DNA from: CAZPCZ01 sp964585225
GTDB lineage: Bacteria > Patescibacteriota > Patescibacteriia > JACPHY01
Reading direction: 5' to 3'
Assembly (NCBI GenBank): GCA_964585225.1
Contig: CAZPCZ010000007.1
Span: 1 to 28,391 of the forward strand
DNA length: 28,391 bases
The position numbers were made by a program, and so were the translations under genes. This document shows, piece by piece, positions 1 to 7,948 of the stretch. Each line of letters opens with the position of its first letter. The first letter of the stretch is position 1. Under the pieces are notes generated by a model. It did not search any database, was not told the origin of the DNA, and worked only from the letters and a program-made list of their open reading frames with translations.

Positions 1-42
1 AAGCCGCTCCCCCTCTGGGGGGTGCGCACTCGATCCCGATAG
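1..42 (+). other. Possible 3' end of a plus-strand gene
   Basis: Frame 1 is open from the window edge to a TAG at 40-42 and mostly uses G or C in third positions. A strong plus-strand terminator follows 24 nt later. This would be the last 13 codons of a gene lying left of the window. The stretch is too short to identify. Confidence 0.3.
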
Positions 43-65
43 CGACACCGTCGCACGACATCACG

Positions 66-102
66 ACGTCCAGCCCTTCCTGAGGGCTGGACGTTTCCTT
101 TT
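66..102 (+). terminator. Rho-independent terminator, plus strand
   Basis: A 12-bp stem (66-77 with 83-94) with a 5-nt loop is followed by TTTCCTTTT on the plus strand. The minus strand has no T-run after the hairpin, so it terminates plus-strand transcription coming from the left. The core CCAGCCCT/AGGGCTGG resembles the hairpins at 22559 and 23229. Confidence 0.8.
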
Positions 103-115
103 ACCCTTGGAGACC

Positions 116-1315
116 TCACGACGCCACGCGAGCGCGGGAACGAGCAGTCGTCGCAACCGTCGATGCGCCGACGCGGTACGGCTTGAGAACTCGTTCGAGC
201 ACCGCCTGGACCTGCCCGATACTCTCGAGCTCGACGAATTCATCAGCCGCGTGGTAGTTCCCGCCGGACGGCCCGAACATCGCGGTCGGCACGTCAAGCT
301 GGTCGTTGAGGAGTTGCGCGTCAGAGTACCCGTGCGCCTCGAGCGCCTCGAACTCTGCTGGACGACCGAGCACGGCAGCGATCGCATCAGCGAGCGGGCT
401 GAGTTGCTCCGGCGGGACGTGGTACCCGTGGAAATCAATTCGCTTCATCGTGCCATCGAGTCGGCCGCCTGCGGCGACGACGCCGCCGTCGAACGCGGCG
501 ACGCACGCATCGAGGTCCACGCCGGGAGACGTCCGCACTTCGATGACCCCCTCCGCGTAGTCCGGGATGATGTTCCGCTCCTCCCCGAGTACCTCGCGCC
601 CATCGTGGCGGCCACGCGACTGTCCACAGCGAAGCGCGGCGACGTTCACCGTCATGCGCCCGAACGCGGAGTTCGCGCGCGATTCGAGAAACGCATCGAG
701 CGCGCGCATGCCACCGACGAATGCGGTGAGCGCGCTCCGGCCGCCGCTCAATGGCGTCGCGGCGAACCCCGGCTTCCCGCGGACGATTGGGCGGAACTCT
801 CCGACCCCGCGGCAGCCGTTCCAGATGCGGAGCTTCGTTGGTTGCATCGCAATGGCGAACGATGGACGCACGCGACTGCGGACCTCGGCGAGGAACGTGC
901 GCATGCCGTGGCAGTCGTACACCTCATCGCAGTAGAGGAGCACGCCGACGCCCTTCGTCGCTCCGGCGACTGCGAGTGCGGCGAGAAGCGCGGCGACGCC
1001 ACCCTTCGGGTCCACCGTCCCGCGTCCGTAGTAGCGGTTCCCGACGCGCTCGCCGGTCGCCCGTCGCGTCCACTCCCCACCAGGTGGTTTCGTGTCGAGG
1101 TGACCGACGAAGAGGAGCTGGGTCGGCGCACCATCCGTCGCAAAGATGTTGAACCGGTTCCCCTCGACCGCCTGGTGGTCAATGTGGAGCCACGGGAGCT
1201 CCTGCTGAATGAGCTCGGTGAGGTACTCCGAAACCCCCGCCTCGACGTCGGGGTTATCCGCCGATCTCCAGCTCGGAATGGTGACGAGGCGTTCGAGGAT
1301 GGGGAGGGGATCCAT
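116..1315 (-). CDS. M20-family metallopeptidase (ArgE/DapE/carboxypeptidase-like)
   Basis: A 399-residue cytosolic zinc peptidase or deacylase. The metal-binding pattern of M20 enzymes is visible: GHLDT (His72, Asp74), GRGTVDPKGG (Asp102), a CDEVYD acidic motif (Asp130/Glu131) at the usual catalytic Glu position, and a late His in GGNYHAADE. Length fits the family. The substrate cannot be told from the sequence; ArgE, DapE and dipeptidase branches share these motifs. The ATG at 1315 has no clear Shine-Dalgarno site. A weak promoter (TTGCGC, 17-nt spacer, TATCCT) may lie in the 65-nt gap after pepP. It is the last gene of a peptidase cluster with the M24 enzyme upstream, which suggests peptide salvage. 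Confidence 0.85.
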   Translation of the reverse strand: MDPLPILERLVTIPSWRSADNPDVEAGVSEYLTELIQQELPWLHIDHQAVEGNRFNIFATDGAPTQLLFVGHLDTKPPGGEWTRRATGERVGNRYYGRGTVDPKGGVAALLAALAVAGATKGVGVLLYCDEVYDCHGMRTFLAEVRSRVRPSFAIAMQPTKLRIWNGCRGVGEFRPIVRGKPGFAATPLSGGRSALTAFVGGMRALDAFLESRANSAFGRMTVNVAALRCGQSRGRHDGREVLGEERNIIPDYAEGVIEVRTSPGVDLDACVAAFDGGVVAAGGRLDGTMKRIDFHGYHVPPEQLSPLADAIAAVLGRPAEFEALEAHGYSDAQLLNDQLDVPTAMFGPSGGNYHAADEFVELESIGQVQAVLERVLKPYRVGASTVATTARSRARVAS

Positions 1316-1380
1316 ACGACGGATACACAGATAACGGTAGGATACCCCCGTGCGCGCCGGGGCGCAAGGGCAGACCAGCC

Positions 1381-2496
1381 CTATGGGATGACGAACTCCT
1401 TTGGGTACTGCGTCAAGTTCTCGCAGCCGTTGTCAGTGACGACAACCACATCCTCAATGCGAATACCGCCGCGTTCCGAATAGTACAGCCCGGGCTCGAC
1501 CGTCACGACGTGTCCGGGCTCGAGCGCGGTCACGGCAGTCGCGTTGAGGAACGGTTCCTCATGCACGTCGAGGCCGAGGCCGTGGCCGGTGCCGTGCGTG
1601 AAGCCACGGTCCCCGACATCATAGCCGAGACGCCGGAAGACCGACGCTGCCTGCTCGTGGACCTCGCGGCCGAGCACACCGGTGGCAACCGCGGCGATCG
1701 CCGTCTCCTGCGCCTCGCGCACCGCCGAGTACATCCGCGCGAGCTCCGACGATGGTTGCCCCTTCATGTACGTCCGCGTCATGTCCGCGAAGTACCCGCT
1801 CGCGCGGTTGCGAGGAAAGATGTCACAGACGATCGGCGAGTGCGGAATGATGGGCCCGCGCCCTTGGTGGTGCGGAATCGCAGCGTGCGGGCCGCACGAC
1901 ACGATGATGCCCTCGACGTTGAACATATCGCACGCGAAGAGTGCCTCCTCGGCCGCGCGCTTCAGCGTCTCGCTCGTGAGTGATGCACCTCGGTATTCCA
2001 CTGCGTCACCAACGATCGTTGCCTCACGGAGCATCGCTTCGATGGTGCGGAACGCCTCGTGCGTCCGCCGCAAACTCTCGCGGATCGCGGCGACCTCCTC
2101 GTTCGTCTTTCGTAAACGCTGCGGCACAAATGGATGCGTCGGCGTGAGTCGCACCCCCTGCGCTCGCAGGAAATCTGCGACGTCAAGCGGGAACCTCGTC
2201 GGCACCCCAATGGCATCGCCGCGCACTCCGTACGTCCGGAGGATGTGGAGCGCGAGCTTCCCCGCAGCTGGCCCGTCGCCGGGAATCTCCCGCGCCACCT
2301 CCATGAGCGGGTTCACGAGGACAAGCTCGATCGCGGGGTTCTCGTTGTGTTCCCGGAACACACCGAACTCACGGTGATCGAGGAAGATGTACGTCCGATC
2401 ACCGGTGTCGAGGAGGAAGAATGGGTCCGGAATCTCGACACGCACGAGGTATCGCGCGTCGCTATCCTTCGTGCTCGCGTAGGAGAGTTGTGGCAT
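1381..2496 (-). CDS. pepP: M24-family aminopeptidase (Xaa-Pro peptidase type)
   Basis: A 371-residue two-domain protein: an N-terminal creatinase-like domain (about 1-130) and a pita-bread metallopeptidase domain (about 135-371). All five metal ligands are visible: Asp225 (VCDIFPR), Asp238 (FADMTRTY), His305 (HGTGHGLG), Glu334 (TVEPGLY) and Glu348 (IRIEDV). The family removes N-terminal residues preceding proline using two divalent metals in the cytosol. The ATG at 2496 lies 12 nt after the cupin stop, so the two are probably co-transcribed. The symbol is a best guess: pepP and pepQ branches are hard to separate by eye. Methionine aminopeptidase is less likely because of the N-terminal domain. 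Confidence 0.85.
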   Translation of the reverse strand: MPQLSYASTKDSDARYLVRVEIPDPFFLLDTGDRTYIFLDHREFGVFREHNENPAIELVLVNPLMEVAREIPGDGPAAGKLALHILRTYGVRGDAIGVPTRFPLDVADFLRAQGVRLTPTHPFVPQRLRKTNEEVAAIRESLRRTHEAFRTIEAMLREATIVGDAVEYRGASLTSETLKRAAEEALFACDMFNVEGIIVSCGPHAAIPHHQGRGPIIPHSPIVCDIFPRNRASGYFADMTRTYMKGQPSSELARMYSAVREAQETAIAAVATGVLGREVHEQAASVFRRLGYDVGDRGFTHGTGHGLGLDVHEEPFLNATAVTALEPGHVVTVEPGLYYSERGGIRIEDVVVVTDNGCENLTQYPKEFVIP

Positions 2497-2508
2497 ACGA
2501 CGTCGCGT

Positions 2509-2853
2509 TCACACCGGCACGATCCGATTCGTGTTCTTCTCCCACGCCGGTGTAATAAAGTCAATGGACCTCCCCGTACCCGTGACGCGGTACTTGGTCC
2601 CTGGAAAAATCATGAAGCAATCACCCGGTGTGAGCGGAAAGGTTGCTCCATTCACTTCAATCGTCATGCTCCCCTCAATGCAGTAGATTGTTTCGGTCGC
2701 GACGTCGTTCACGGAGTACCCGTGAGCGGGGTACACGCCGTCCTGCGTGACGGCGGCGATGGTCTGATCTCCACGCGGGCTCGAGGGGTAGAGGAACCCC
2801 GTGACCCCGCCGGGAATGGTGAATGGCTTTGCGCTGTTGCGTGAGATGAACAT
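2509..2853 (-). CDS. Small cupin-domain protein
   Basis: A 114-residue single-domain protein with the conserved beta-barrel pattern of the cupin_2 group: ETIYCIEGSMTIEVNG followed by LTPGDCFMIFPGTKYRV. The usual HxH metal-ligand pair is not evident, so a metal is uncertain; a sugar- or small-molecule-binding role is possible. The ATG at 2853 is chosen because the longer reading frame upstream runs through a terminator hairpin. There is no Shine-Dalgarno site: a run of six Ts ends 2 nt before the ATG. It is followed closely by the M24 peptidase, so they likely form an operon. Confidence 0.7.
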   Translation of the reverse strand: MFISRNSAKPFTIPGGVTGFLYPSSPRGDQTIAAVTQDGVYPAHGYSVNDVATETIYCIEGSMTIEVNGATFPLTPGDCFMIFPGTKYRVTGTGRSIDFITPAWEKNTNRIVPV

Positions 2854-2854
2854 A

Positions 2855-2900
2855 GAAAAAAGGGTACTGCCCGACCACCGACCAGCGGTGGTCGGGCAGT
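2855..2900 (-). terminator. Rho-independent terminator, minus strand
   Basis: A 15-bp perfect stem (2866-2880 with 2886-2900, loop ACCAG) is followed on the minus strand by ACCCTTTTTTC. It sits 16 nt beyond the stop of the 2916-4178 gene and is that gene's terminator. Its T-run touches the start of the cupin gene. Confidence 0.9.
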
Positions 2901-2915
2901 GCGTGAGGACCGGCG

Positions 2916-4178
2916 TCAGTACTCGACGCCGCGGAGGTACAGCACGGGCTGGATCGTCGTGCCGATGCCCTGCGCGAACGGTGCCATCGGAACGGCGTCC
3001 GCGCCGAGCATGAGCGCGTTCGGGAAGCACCGACGCAGGAGGTCGCCCGCCGCGAGGTACTCCGGCACCTGGCCGTCAAGCACCGCGCGTGCGTCCACCG
3101 TACCACCGTACCAGCGCTCGTAGAGCGAGCGCCGCGCCCGCGCGATGATCCCGAGGTCATCCTCCGTGAGTCCGAGCGGGCCGTACTCCCGCCGCGCGAC
3201 GGCAGCGCGGGCGCGCGCGAGGAGATCGTCCCACGCCGCGCGGTCGAGTTCCGTGAGGAGCGGCGTCGCGACCGGCATCCCCGGCGGGCACGCGGAGGCG
3301 AAGGCCTGCTGGCTCTCGCGGAGCCGCTGCCGGAACTCCTCGCGACCCACGCCGACGCGCTGGCAGTTCTCCGCGACGTCCGCCTCGCAATCCGCCATCG
3401 CAACGACGAACTGGACGTGCCCGGCGCCGTTCGCGCGGAAGCACTCCCAGAGCTTCGGGAGCGCGCCGAGCGCGCGACGGGCGACGTGTCCGATGCCGCC
3501 GTTGAGGCCATCGAACGTGTACGCGACGGGTCGTTCGGGATCGCCGGTCTCGCGCGTGGCGTAATCCGGACACACCGCGACGACGACCGATGACGGCTCC
3601 TGCGCGAGCGCCCGCTCCCACCACGCGCGCACCGCGTCCACCACCTGGAGCGGCGGATAGGCGATGCCGAGGTCCACGAGCGCACGAACGAGCGCGGCAC
3701 CACGAGGATCTCGCTGCCGCGGATCCTCCGCGCGCCGCATGTCGAGCAACGGGCGGAGCCGTTGCTGGATGGTCGGCGCGAAGAGATCCACCTGGATGTG
3801 CGGCGGCGCCTCGGGCGCCACCGTCGTGCGGAGCGACTCCACGGAGAGGTCGGCGAGCGTGGGGGTCTCACCCTCGACGGTCGGGTACTCCGTGAACGTC
3901 ACCCACACGCGCTCGCCCTGCCTACCCGGACGCCAATCGAATCCGGGGAAGGAGCGCGCGATGACCTCGTACGCCGGACGGTTTCGCGGCCAGGCCGTTC
4001 GATCCACGAGCCCGAGCTCCGCGAGCGCCGCTTTCGTCGCCTCGCGCCCACGAATGCGCGGCTTCGGGCAACCGCCCGGCTCGCCGAGGTACCGCCGCAC
4101 GCGGTCCAACCGTTCGGACGTCGCGCGCGAGAACAGCGTCTTCGGGGCAGCCCCCGCATCTCCAGACAGCATGACCAT
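2916..4178 (-). CDS. Unrecognised 420-residue soluble protein
   Basis: I do not recognise the family. The ATG at 4178 is chosen because GGAGG lies 5 nt upstream; a second in-frame ATG at 4172 is possible. No signal peptide or membrane segment is seen. The N-terminal half (about 10-130) is basic and has a KPRIRGREATKAAL segment. The C-terminal half has the more motif-like stretches: VVVAVCPDY, YTFDGLNGGIGHVARRALG, VQFVVAMADCEADV and a terminal PNALMLGADAVPMAPFAQG followed by PVLYLRGVEY. Asp, Glu and Cys in MADCEADV could bind metal or be catalytic, but this is only a suggestion. Composition is rich in Arg and Ala. It is transcribed alone, between an attenuator-like leader and a strong terminator, which suggests individual regulation. 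Confidence 0.8.
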   Translation of the reverse strand: MVMLSGDAGAAPKTLFSRATSERLDRVRRYLGEPGGCPKPRIRGREATKAALAELGLVDRTAWPRNRPAYEVIARSFPGFDWRPGRQGERVWVTFTEYPTVEGETPTLADLSVESLRTTVAPEAPPHIQVDLFAPTIQQRLRPLLDMRRAEDPRQRDPRGAALVRALVDLGIAYPPLQVVDAVRAWWERALAQEPSSVVVAVCPDYATRETGDPERPVAYTFDGLNGGIGHVARRALGALPKLWECFRANGAGHVQFVVAMADCEADVAENCQRVGVGREEFRQRLRESQQAFASACPPGMPVATPLLTELDRAAWDDLLARARAAVARREYGPLGLTEDDLGIIARARRSLYERWYGGTVDARAVLDGQVPEYLAAGDLLRRCFPNALMLGADAVPMAPFAQGIGTTIQPVLYLRGVEY

Positions 4179-4432
4179 GGGAACCTCCGATGCATCCGTC
4201 CGGTTGGCCGGGCAAACAACCGTTTCGGATACGCACGGGTGAAAGAACAACCACCTGCTCGTGGCCCGGAGCACACGCACCCGAAGACACGTGTGCTCCG
4301 ATCCATGAACCACCCATCGCACAAACGAAACGCCTCCCCCGAGTTCGGGAGAGGCGCGGTGTGTACACTGGTGTGCCGTCACGACGTTCGCACGCCACCA
4401 CACGCCCCTCCCGAGAGGAAGAGGTGCCATGC
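4179..4432 (-). promoter_or_regulatory. Long 5' leader with attenuator-like folding
   Basis: This is the leader of the 2916-4178 gene, starting at the predicted transcription start near 4432. In minus-strand order it holds: a segment at 4413-4403 that can pair over 11 bp (one G-U) with the 5' half of the terminator at 4356-4346; the terminator itself; an 11-bp hairpin (4300-4290 with 4277-4267); and a 6-bp hairpin (4222-4217 with 4206-4201) just before the ribosome site. Mutually exclusive pairing around a terminator is the usual design of an attenuator. The ligand or signal is unknown; I see no known riboswitch or T-box core. A short frame from the ATG at 4430 contains two adjacent Trp codons but has no stop before the gene. 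Confidence 0.5.
4321..4356 (-). terminator. Terminator hairpin inside the leader
   Basis: A 12-bp stem with one mismatch (4331-4342 with 4345-4356) and a two-base loop is followed on the minus strand by TTTCGTTTGT. It could end argS transcripts arriving from 4562, or act as the terminator of an attenuator for the gene at 2916-4178, or both. Confidence 0.7.
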
Positions 4433-4438
4433 ACGCAT

Positions 4439-4468
4439 CTTATACTGGCTGATGGTGACGATGGTCAT
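4439..4468 (-). promoter_or_regulatory. Sigma70-like promoter for the 2916-4178 gene
   Basis: Minus strand: ATGACC (4468-4463), an 18-nt spacer, then TATAAG (4444-4439). The -10 matches consensus at five of six bases. It lies after argS and before the leader terminator. Confidence 0.5.
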
Positions 4469-4561
4469 ACGAACACTCTTAACGATAGCGGAACGCGGTT
4501 TGGTGCGTCAATGCCCACGGAGTGGATGACGGATTTCTTCGCTCTACGGAGCGCAGATTCT

Positions 4562-6430
4562 CTACATCTCACTGAGCGGCGCGATCCCGAGCAGCGTGAG
4601 GCCCCGGGCGAGCACGATACGGACGGCGTCACAGAGCGCGAGACGCGCCCCACGGAGCTCCGATACCGCCTCGGAGCTCATGGAAAGGGTCCCGGACCCT
4701 TTTTCTGGTTGGAGCACCGGCACATCGCGGTAGAAGTCCGCAAACAGCTTCGCGAAGTCGTAGAGGTATTGGACGACGCCCGAGGGGTCGAGTTGGTCTG
4801 CGGCTGCTGCAATGACATCCGGGAATCGCGCGATCTGAAGCAGCAATTGTTTCTCCGTGGGGTGGATGAGCAACGTCGGATCCCCTGATTCCTGACTCTT
4901 GATTCCTGATTCCTGCACGCGCGCTTTGCGCCTGATGGCGCAAATTCGCGCGTGCATGTACTGCACGTACGGCCCGGTCTTGCCCGTGAACGCGAGCGAT
5001 GCCTTTGGATCGAACGTCACCGTCGTCTCCGGCGTGATGAGGAGGAGGTAGAACCGCACGGCGGCCAACGCGATGTCCTTCGCGCGCGCGAGTGCCGCAT
5101 CGCTCACGAGCACCTCCGGCTCCGTCGTCCCCGCTGCGGGCTCCCCCGGCACTGCGTCCGCGCGCTTGCGAATCTCCTCCTCCGCGAGCCGCGTGAGCTC
5201 CCCAATGAGGTCATCCGCATCCACGACCGTCCCCTCGCGGGACTTCATGCGTCCCTCCGGAAGTTCGACCATCCCGTAGCTTCGATGCCGATTGCGATCC
5301 GCACCTGGCATTCCGAGGAGATCGAAGATCGCAAAGAGCTGGCGGAAGTAGTAGTCCTGTTCTGACGCCGTGATGATGATCGAACGGTCGGGATGGAAAT
5401 CGTGATGTTTCCGTTCTGCCAGCGCAAGATCCTGCGTCGCGTACACCGTCGTCCCGTCTGCACGCTCGACCACCTTGTCATCGAGCGCGAAGCGGTCCTT
5501 GAGTGGCGCAACGGTGTTCCCCTTCGCATCCTTCTGGAACACCCCGCGGCCGAACGCATCGGCCACGATCCGACGACCGTGCTCGTAGATGTCACTCTCG
5601 CGGTACTGCCGATCGAACGCGATACCCAGCACGGCATACGACTCCCGGAACCCTGCGAGCACCCAATCCGTCATGGTCATCCAGAGCGTTCGCACTTCGA
5701 CGTCGCCGTTCTCCCACTTCCGAAGCATCTCCACGGCTTCCTGCTCGAGTGACGTTCCCTCAGCCCCCTCTTCCCTCTTCCCTCTTCCCTCATCCCTCAT
5801 CCGCCTATTCTCCCGCTCAAACCGGACGTACCAGTTCCCCACGAAGTGATCGCCCTTGATGTGCTCGGATTCCGGCGTCGACCCATGCCCGAACTTCGCG
5901 TACGCGAGCATGGACTTCATGATGTGGATGCCGCGGTCGTTCACGAGACACACGCGCGACACCAGGTGTCCGCGCGCCTCGAGCAAACGCGCGATCGCCT
6001 CCCCGAGGAACGCGTTGCGCAGATGGCCGAGATGCAGCGGCTTGTTCGCATTGGGCGAGACGAACTCCAACACGATCCGTTCCCTCGTCACTCGTCCCTC
6101 GTCACTCGTCCCTCCATACCGCTCCCCCGCTTCCGCCACCGCCGCGAGCACCCGGGCAGCGACCTCGCTCGCATCAAGCATGATGTTCGCGTACGGCCCC
6201 GCAACCGTCGCGGTCTGCACGAGCGGATGTGCACCGAGCGCCTCCGCGATCCGCGCAGCAATCTGCGGCGGCGGCTGTTTGAGCTGCCGCGCGAGCGCGA
6301 AGCACGGCACGGCAACGTCACCCATCGTAGGATTCGGCGGCACTTCGAAGGTAATCTGCTCCACGGTCGGCATCGCAACGCCGATCGCGCTACGAAGCTC
6401 CCCGAGGATGGTGGACCACACGGATACCAT
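4562..6430 (-). CDS. argS: Arginine--tRNA ligase
   Basis: Charges tRNA-Arg with arginine in the cytosol. 622 residues from the ATG at 6430, which has GGAGG 5 nt upstream; longer in-frame starts run into the noncoding gap after tyrS. Seen in order: N-terminal ADD1-like domain (about 1-90), FVSPNANKPLHLGHLRN with the class I HIGH-type motif, the Rossmann core with ELPEGRMKSREGT as the KMSK-type loop, and a C-terminal DALR anticodon-binding domain ending in ARGLTLLGIAP. The gene contains three arrays of 7-nt repeats encoding short charged inserts at about residues 106-117 (just before the signature motif), 211-222 and 506-516. The matching tRNA-Arg(UCG) lies at 20416. Confidence 0.95.
   Translation of the reverse strand: MVSVWSTILGELRSAIGVAMPTVEQITFEVPPNPTMGDVAVPCFALARQLKQPPPQIAARIAEALGAHPLVQTATVAGPYANIMLDASEVAARVLAAVAEAGERYGGTSDEGRVTRERIVLEFVSPNANKPLHLGHLRNAFLGEAIARLLEARGHLVSRVCLVNDRGIHIMKSMLAYAKFGHGSTPESEHIKGDHFVGNWYVRFERENRRMRDEGRGKREEGAEGTSLEQEAVEMLRKWENGDVEVRTLWMTMTDWVLAGFRESYAVLGIAFDRQYRESDIYEHGRRIVADAFGRGVFQKDAKGNTVAPLKDRFALDDKVVERADGTTVYATQDLALAERKHHDFHPDRSIIITASEQDYYFRQLFAIFDLLGMPGADRNRHRSYGMVELPEGRMKSREGTVVDADDLIGELTRLAEEEIRKRADAVPGEPAAGTTEPEVLVSDAALARAKDIALAAVRFYLLLITPETTVTFDPKASLAFTGKTGPYVQYMHARICAIRRKARVQESGIKSQESGDPTLLIHPTEKQLLLQIARFPDVIAAAADQLDPSGVVQYLYDFAKLFADFYRDVPVLQPEKGSGTLSMSSEAVSELRGARLALCDAVRIVLARGLTLLGIAPLSEM
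4884..4915. repeat. Heptanucleotide tandem repeat inside argS
   Basis: About 4.6 copies of a 7-nt unit (CCTGATT, CCTGACT, CTTGATT, CCTGATT, CCTG). It encodes the Gln-Glu-Ser-Gly-rich insert near residues 506-516. The same unit type recurs in valS at 14796-14830. Confidence 0.8.
5766..5800. repeat. Heptanucleotide tandem repeat inside argS
   Basis: Five units: CCCTCTT three times, then CCCTCAT twice. Encodes an Asp/Glu/Arg/Gly-rich insert near residues 211-222 that interrupts the catalytic core. Confidence 0.85.
6082..6115. repeat. Heptanucleotide tandem repeat inside argS
   Basis: Nearly five units alternating CCCTCGT and CACTCGT. Encodes the SDEGRVTRER stretch about ten residues before the class I signature motif. 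Confidence 0.85.
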
Positions 6431-6548
6431 AGGTACCTCCACTGTAGCGTGTGTACAAAGAACCACGGTAGTCAGTGAACCGCAAGAGAACCACCCCGTC
6501 CAGCGGATGCGCTTGAACACGAAAAGATGCCGGGTTTCTTTTTCCTGT

Positions 6549-7793
6549 TCACGCCGCGACGACTCGCAGGAAGTGGCGCTTGCCTTTCTGGATGAGGATG
6601 CCGTTCGGGTGGTCCTTAAAGTTGAGGATCGCGTCAACGGTTCGGAACACCTGGCCATCAATCTTCACCCCGCCCTGCTTGATGAGCCGTCGCGCGTCGC
6701 TCGTCGAGGATGCGAATCCGGCGCGCACGAGAATCGTCGTGAGCGGCACCGGTGAGCGGAGCCGAAGCTGCGAGAGCGATTTCGTTTCCACATCCACCGG
6801 AACCTCGTGCTGCTGGAATGTCCGTGACCATGCCGCCTGTGCCGCATCCGCCGTCTTTACGCCGTGTCGCATGCGGACAAATTCGTGCGCGAGCTCCATC
6901 TTGATATCACGCGGGTTCTCCTCCTTCGTGAGTCGCTTGCGGACTTCCTCAACCTTCGCCATCGGCACGCTCGTACACTGCTCGAAACACGCCGCGATGA
7001 CGCCATCTGGCAACGCCATCGCCTGACCGTAGAGATCCTCCGCGCTCGCACCGAGTTCCACCATGTTCCCCTCGGTCTTCCCGATCTTTGTGCCAGTCGC
7101 ATCCGCGAGGAGCGGCACGGTGATGACAAACTTCTCACGCCCCTGGAGCTTCTTCACGAACTCGCGCCCCATGAGCATGTTGAACGTCTGGTCCGTGCCA
7201 CCAACTTCGACGTCCACCTCCATCGCAACGGAATCGTATGCCTGGAGCACCGGGTACTGGAGCTCACGATCGCTGATCGGCTCGCCGTCTCTGATACGTG
7301 CTTGAAACATGTCGCGCTCGTGGAGCCGTTGCGAGGTGGTGATGCCGCAGATCTCGAGGAACCGCTTCGTCGGCATCTCATCCCACCATTCGCTGTTCCG
7401 TCGGATGCTCACGGGATTCTTCCCCACGAATGCGAGCACGGACGACGCCTGCTCTTGGTACATCTTCGCATTCTCGCCCACCTGCTCGCGTGTGAGCGGA
7501 ACACGCGCCTTGGATTTCCCCGTCGGGTCCCCGATCATGCCGGTGAAATCGCCGATGAGCATGATGACCTCATGTCCGAGCTCCTGGAACTGCCGGAGTT
7601 TCTGGAGCGACGCGAGGTGCCCGATGTGGAGTGTCGTCGCGGTTGGGTCAATCCCGTTGTACACGCGCAGCCGCTTACCGGACTTCAGCACCGCCTCGAG
7701 CGCCTCGCGGCTCGGGTACACCTCCGCAACCCCTCGCGTGAGGAGTTCATGAATTTTTGCGACATCGACCAGTGTTTCTGATGTTTTCGCCAT
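6549..7793 (-). CDS. tyrS: Tyrosine--tRNA ligase
   Basis: Charges tRNA-Tyr in the cytosol. 414 residues from the ATG at 7793. Class I motifs are clear: TLHIGHL (HIGH at 56-59) and GTKIGKTEGN in place of KMSKS, as in the bacterial TyrS group. A C-terminal S4 RNA-binding domain runs from about residue 350 (SSTSDARRLIKQGGVKIDG). Further in-frame upstream codons run into the palindromic element at 7801-7940, so the first conserved-looking ATG was taken. Only a weak GAGAG precedes it. The 118-nt gap to argS has no convincing terminator, so the two ligase genes may be co-transcribed. Confidence 0.95.
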   Translation of the reverse strand: MAKTSETLVDVAKIHELLTRGVAEVYPSREALEAVLKSGKRLRVYNGIDPTATTLHIGHLASLQKLRQFQELGHEVIMLIGDFTGMIGDPTGKSKARVPLTREQVGENAKMYQEQASSVLAFVGKNPVSIRRNSEWWDEMPTKRFLEICGITTSQRLHERDMFQARIRDGEPISDRELQYPVLQAYDSVAMEVDVEVGGTDQTFNMLMGREFVKKLQGREKFVITVPLLADATGTKIGKTEGNMVELGASAEDLYGQAMALPDGVIAACFEQCTSVPMAKVEEVRKRLTKEENPRDIKMELAHEFVRMRHGVKTADAAQAAWSRTFQQHEVPVDVETKSLSQLRLRSPVPLTTILVRAGFASSTSDARRLIKQGGVKIDGQVFRTVDAILNFKDHPNGILIQKGKRHFLRVVAA

Positions 7794-7800
7794 AGAAACT

Positions 7801-7940
7801 CTCGTCATTTCGAGCGCCGCGCGAGAAATCTCACCCAAGCAGCTTCGGATACTGATCCTGAAGGCGTGGATTCTCCTGCTGAATGAGTGCCAACTTTCAT
7901 GTAAGATTTCTCGGTCGCCACGCTCCCTCGAAATGACGAG
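7801..7940. repeat. Palindromic dispersed element of 140 bp
   Basis: The ends are perfect 14-bp inverted repeats (7801-7814 with 7927-7940, CTCGTCATTTCGAG) and an inner pair matches over 10 bp (7822-7831 with 7904-7913). It fills almost the whole gap between the ASCH-like gene and tyrS. It has no coding potential and resembles the GTCATTTCGA / GAGAAATCT type of interspersed repeat seen in various bacteria. Confidence 0.75.
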
Positions 7941-7948
7941 GTTGAGGG

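Noticed and set aside
107..1483. Long plus-strand frame opposite the M20 peptidase
   Set aside because: It is a shadow of a GC-rich minus-strand gene; its translation is Arg-rich and motif-free, while the minus strand has full M20 motifs.
4179..4430. In-frame N-terminal extension of the 2916-4178 protein
   Set aside because: The extension is Cys/Arg-rich and passes through a terminator and hairpins, whereas ATG 4178 has a well-placed GGAGG.
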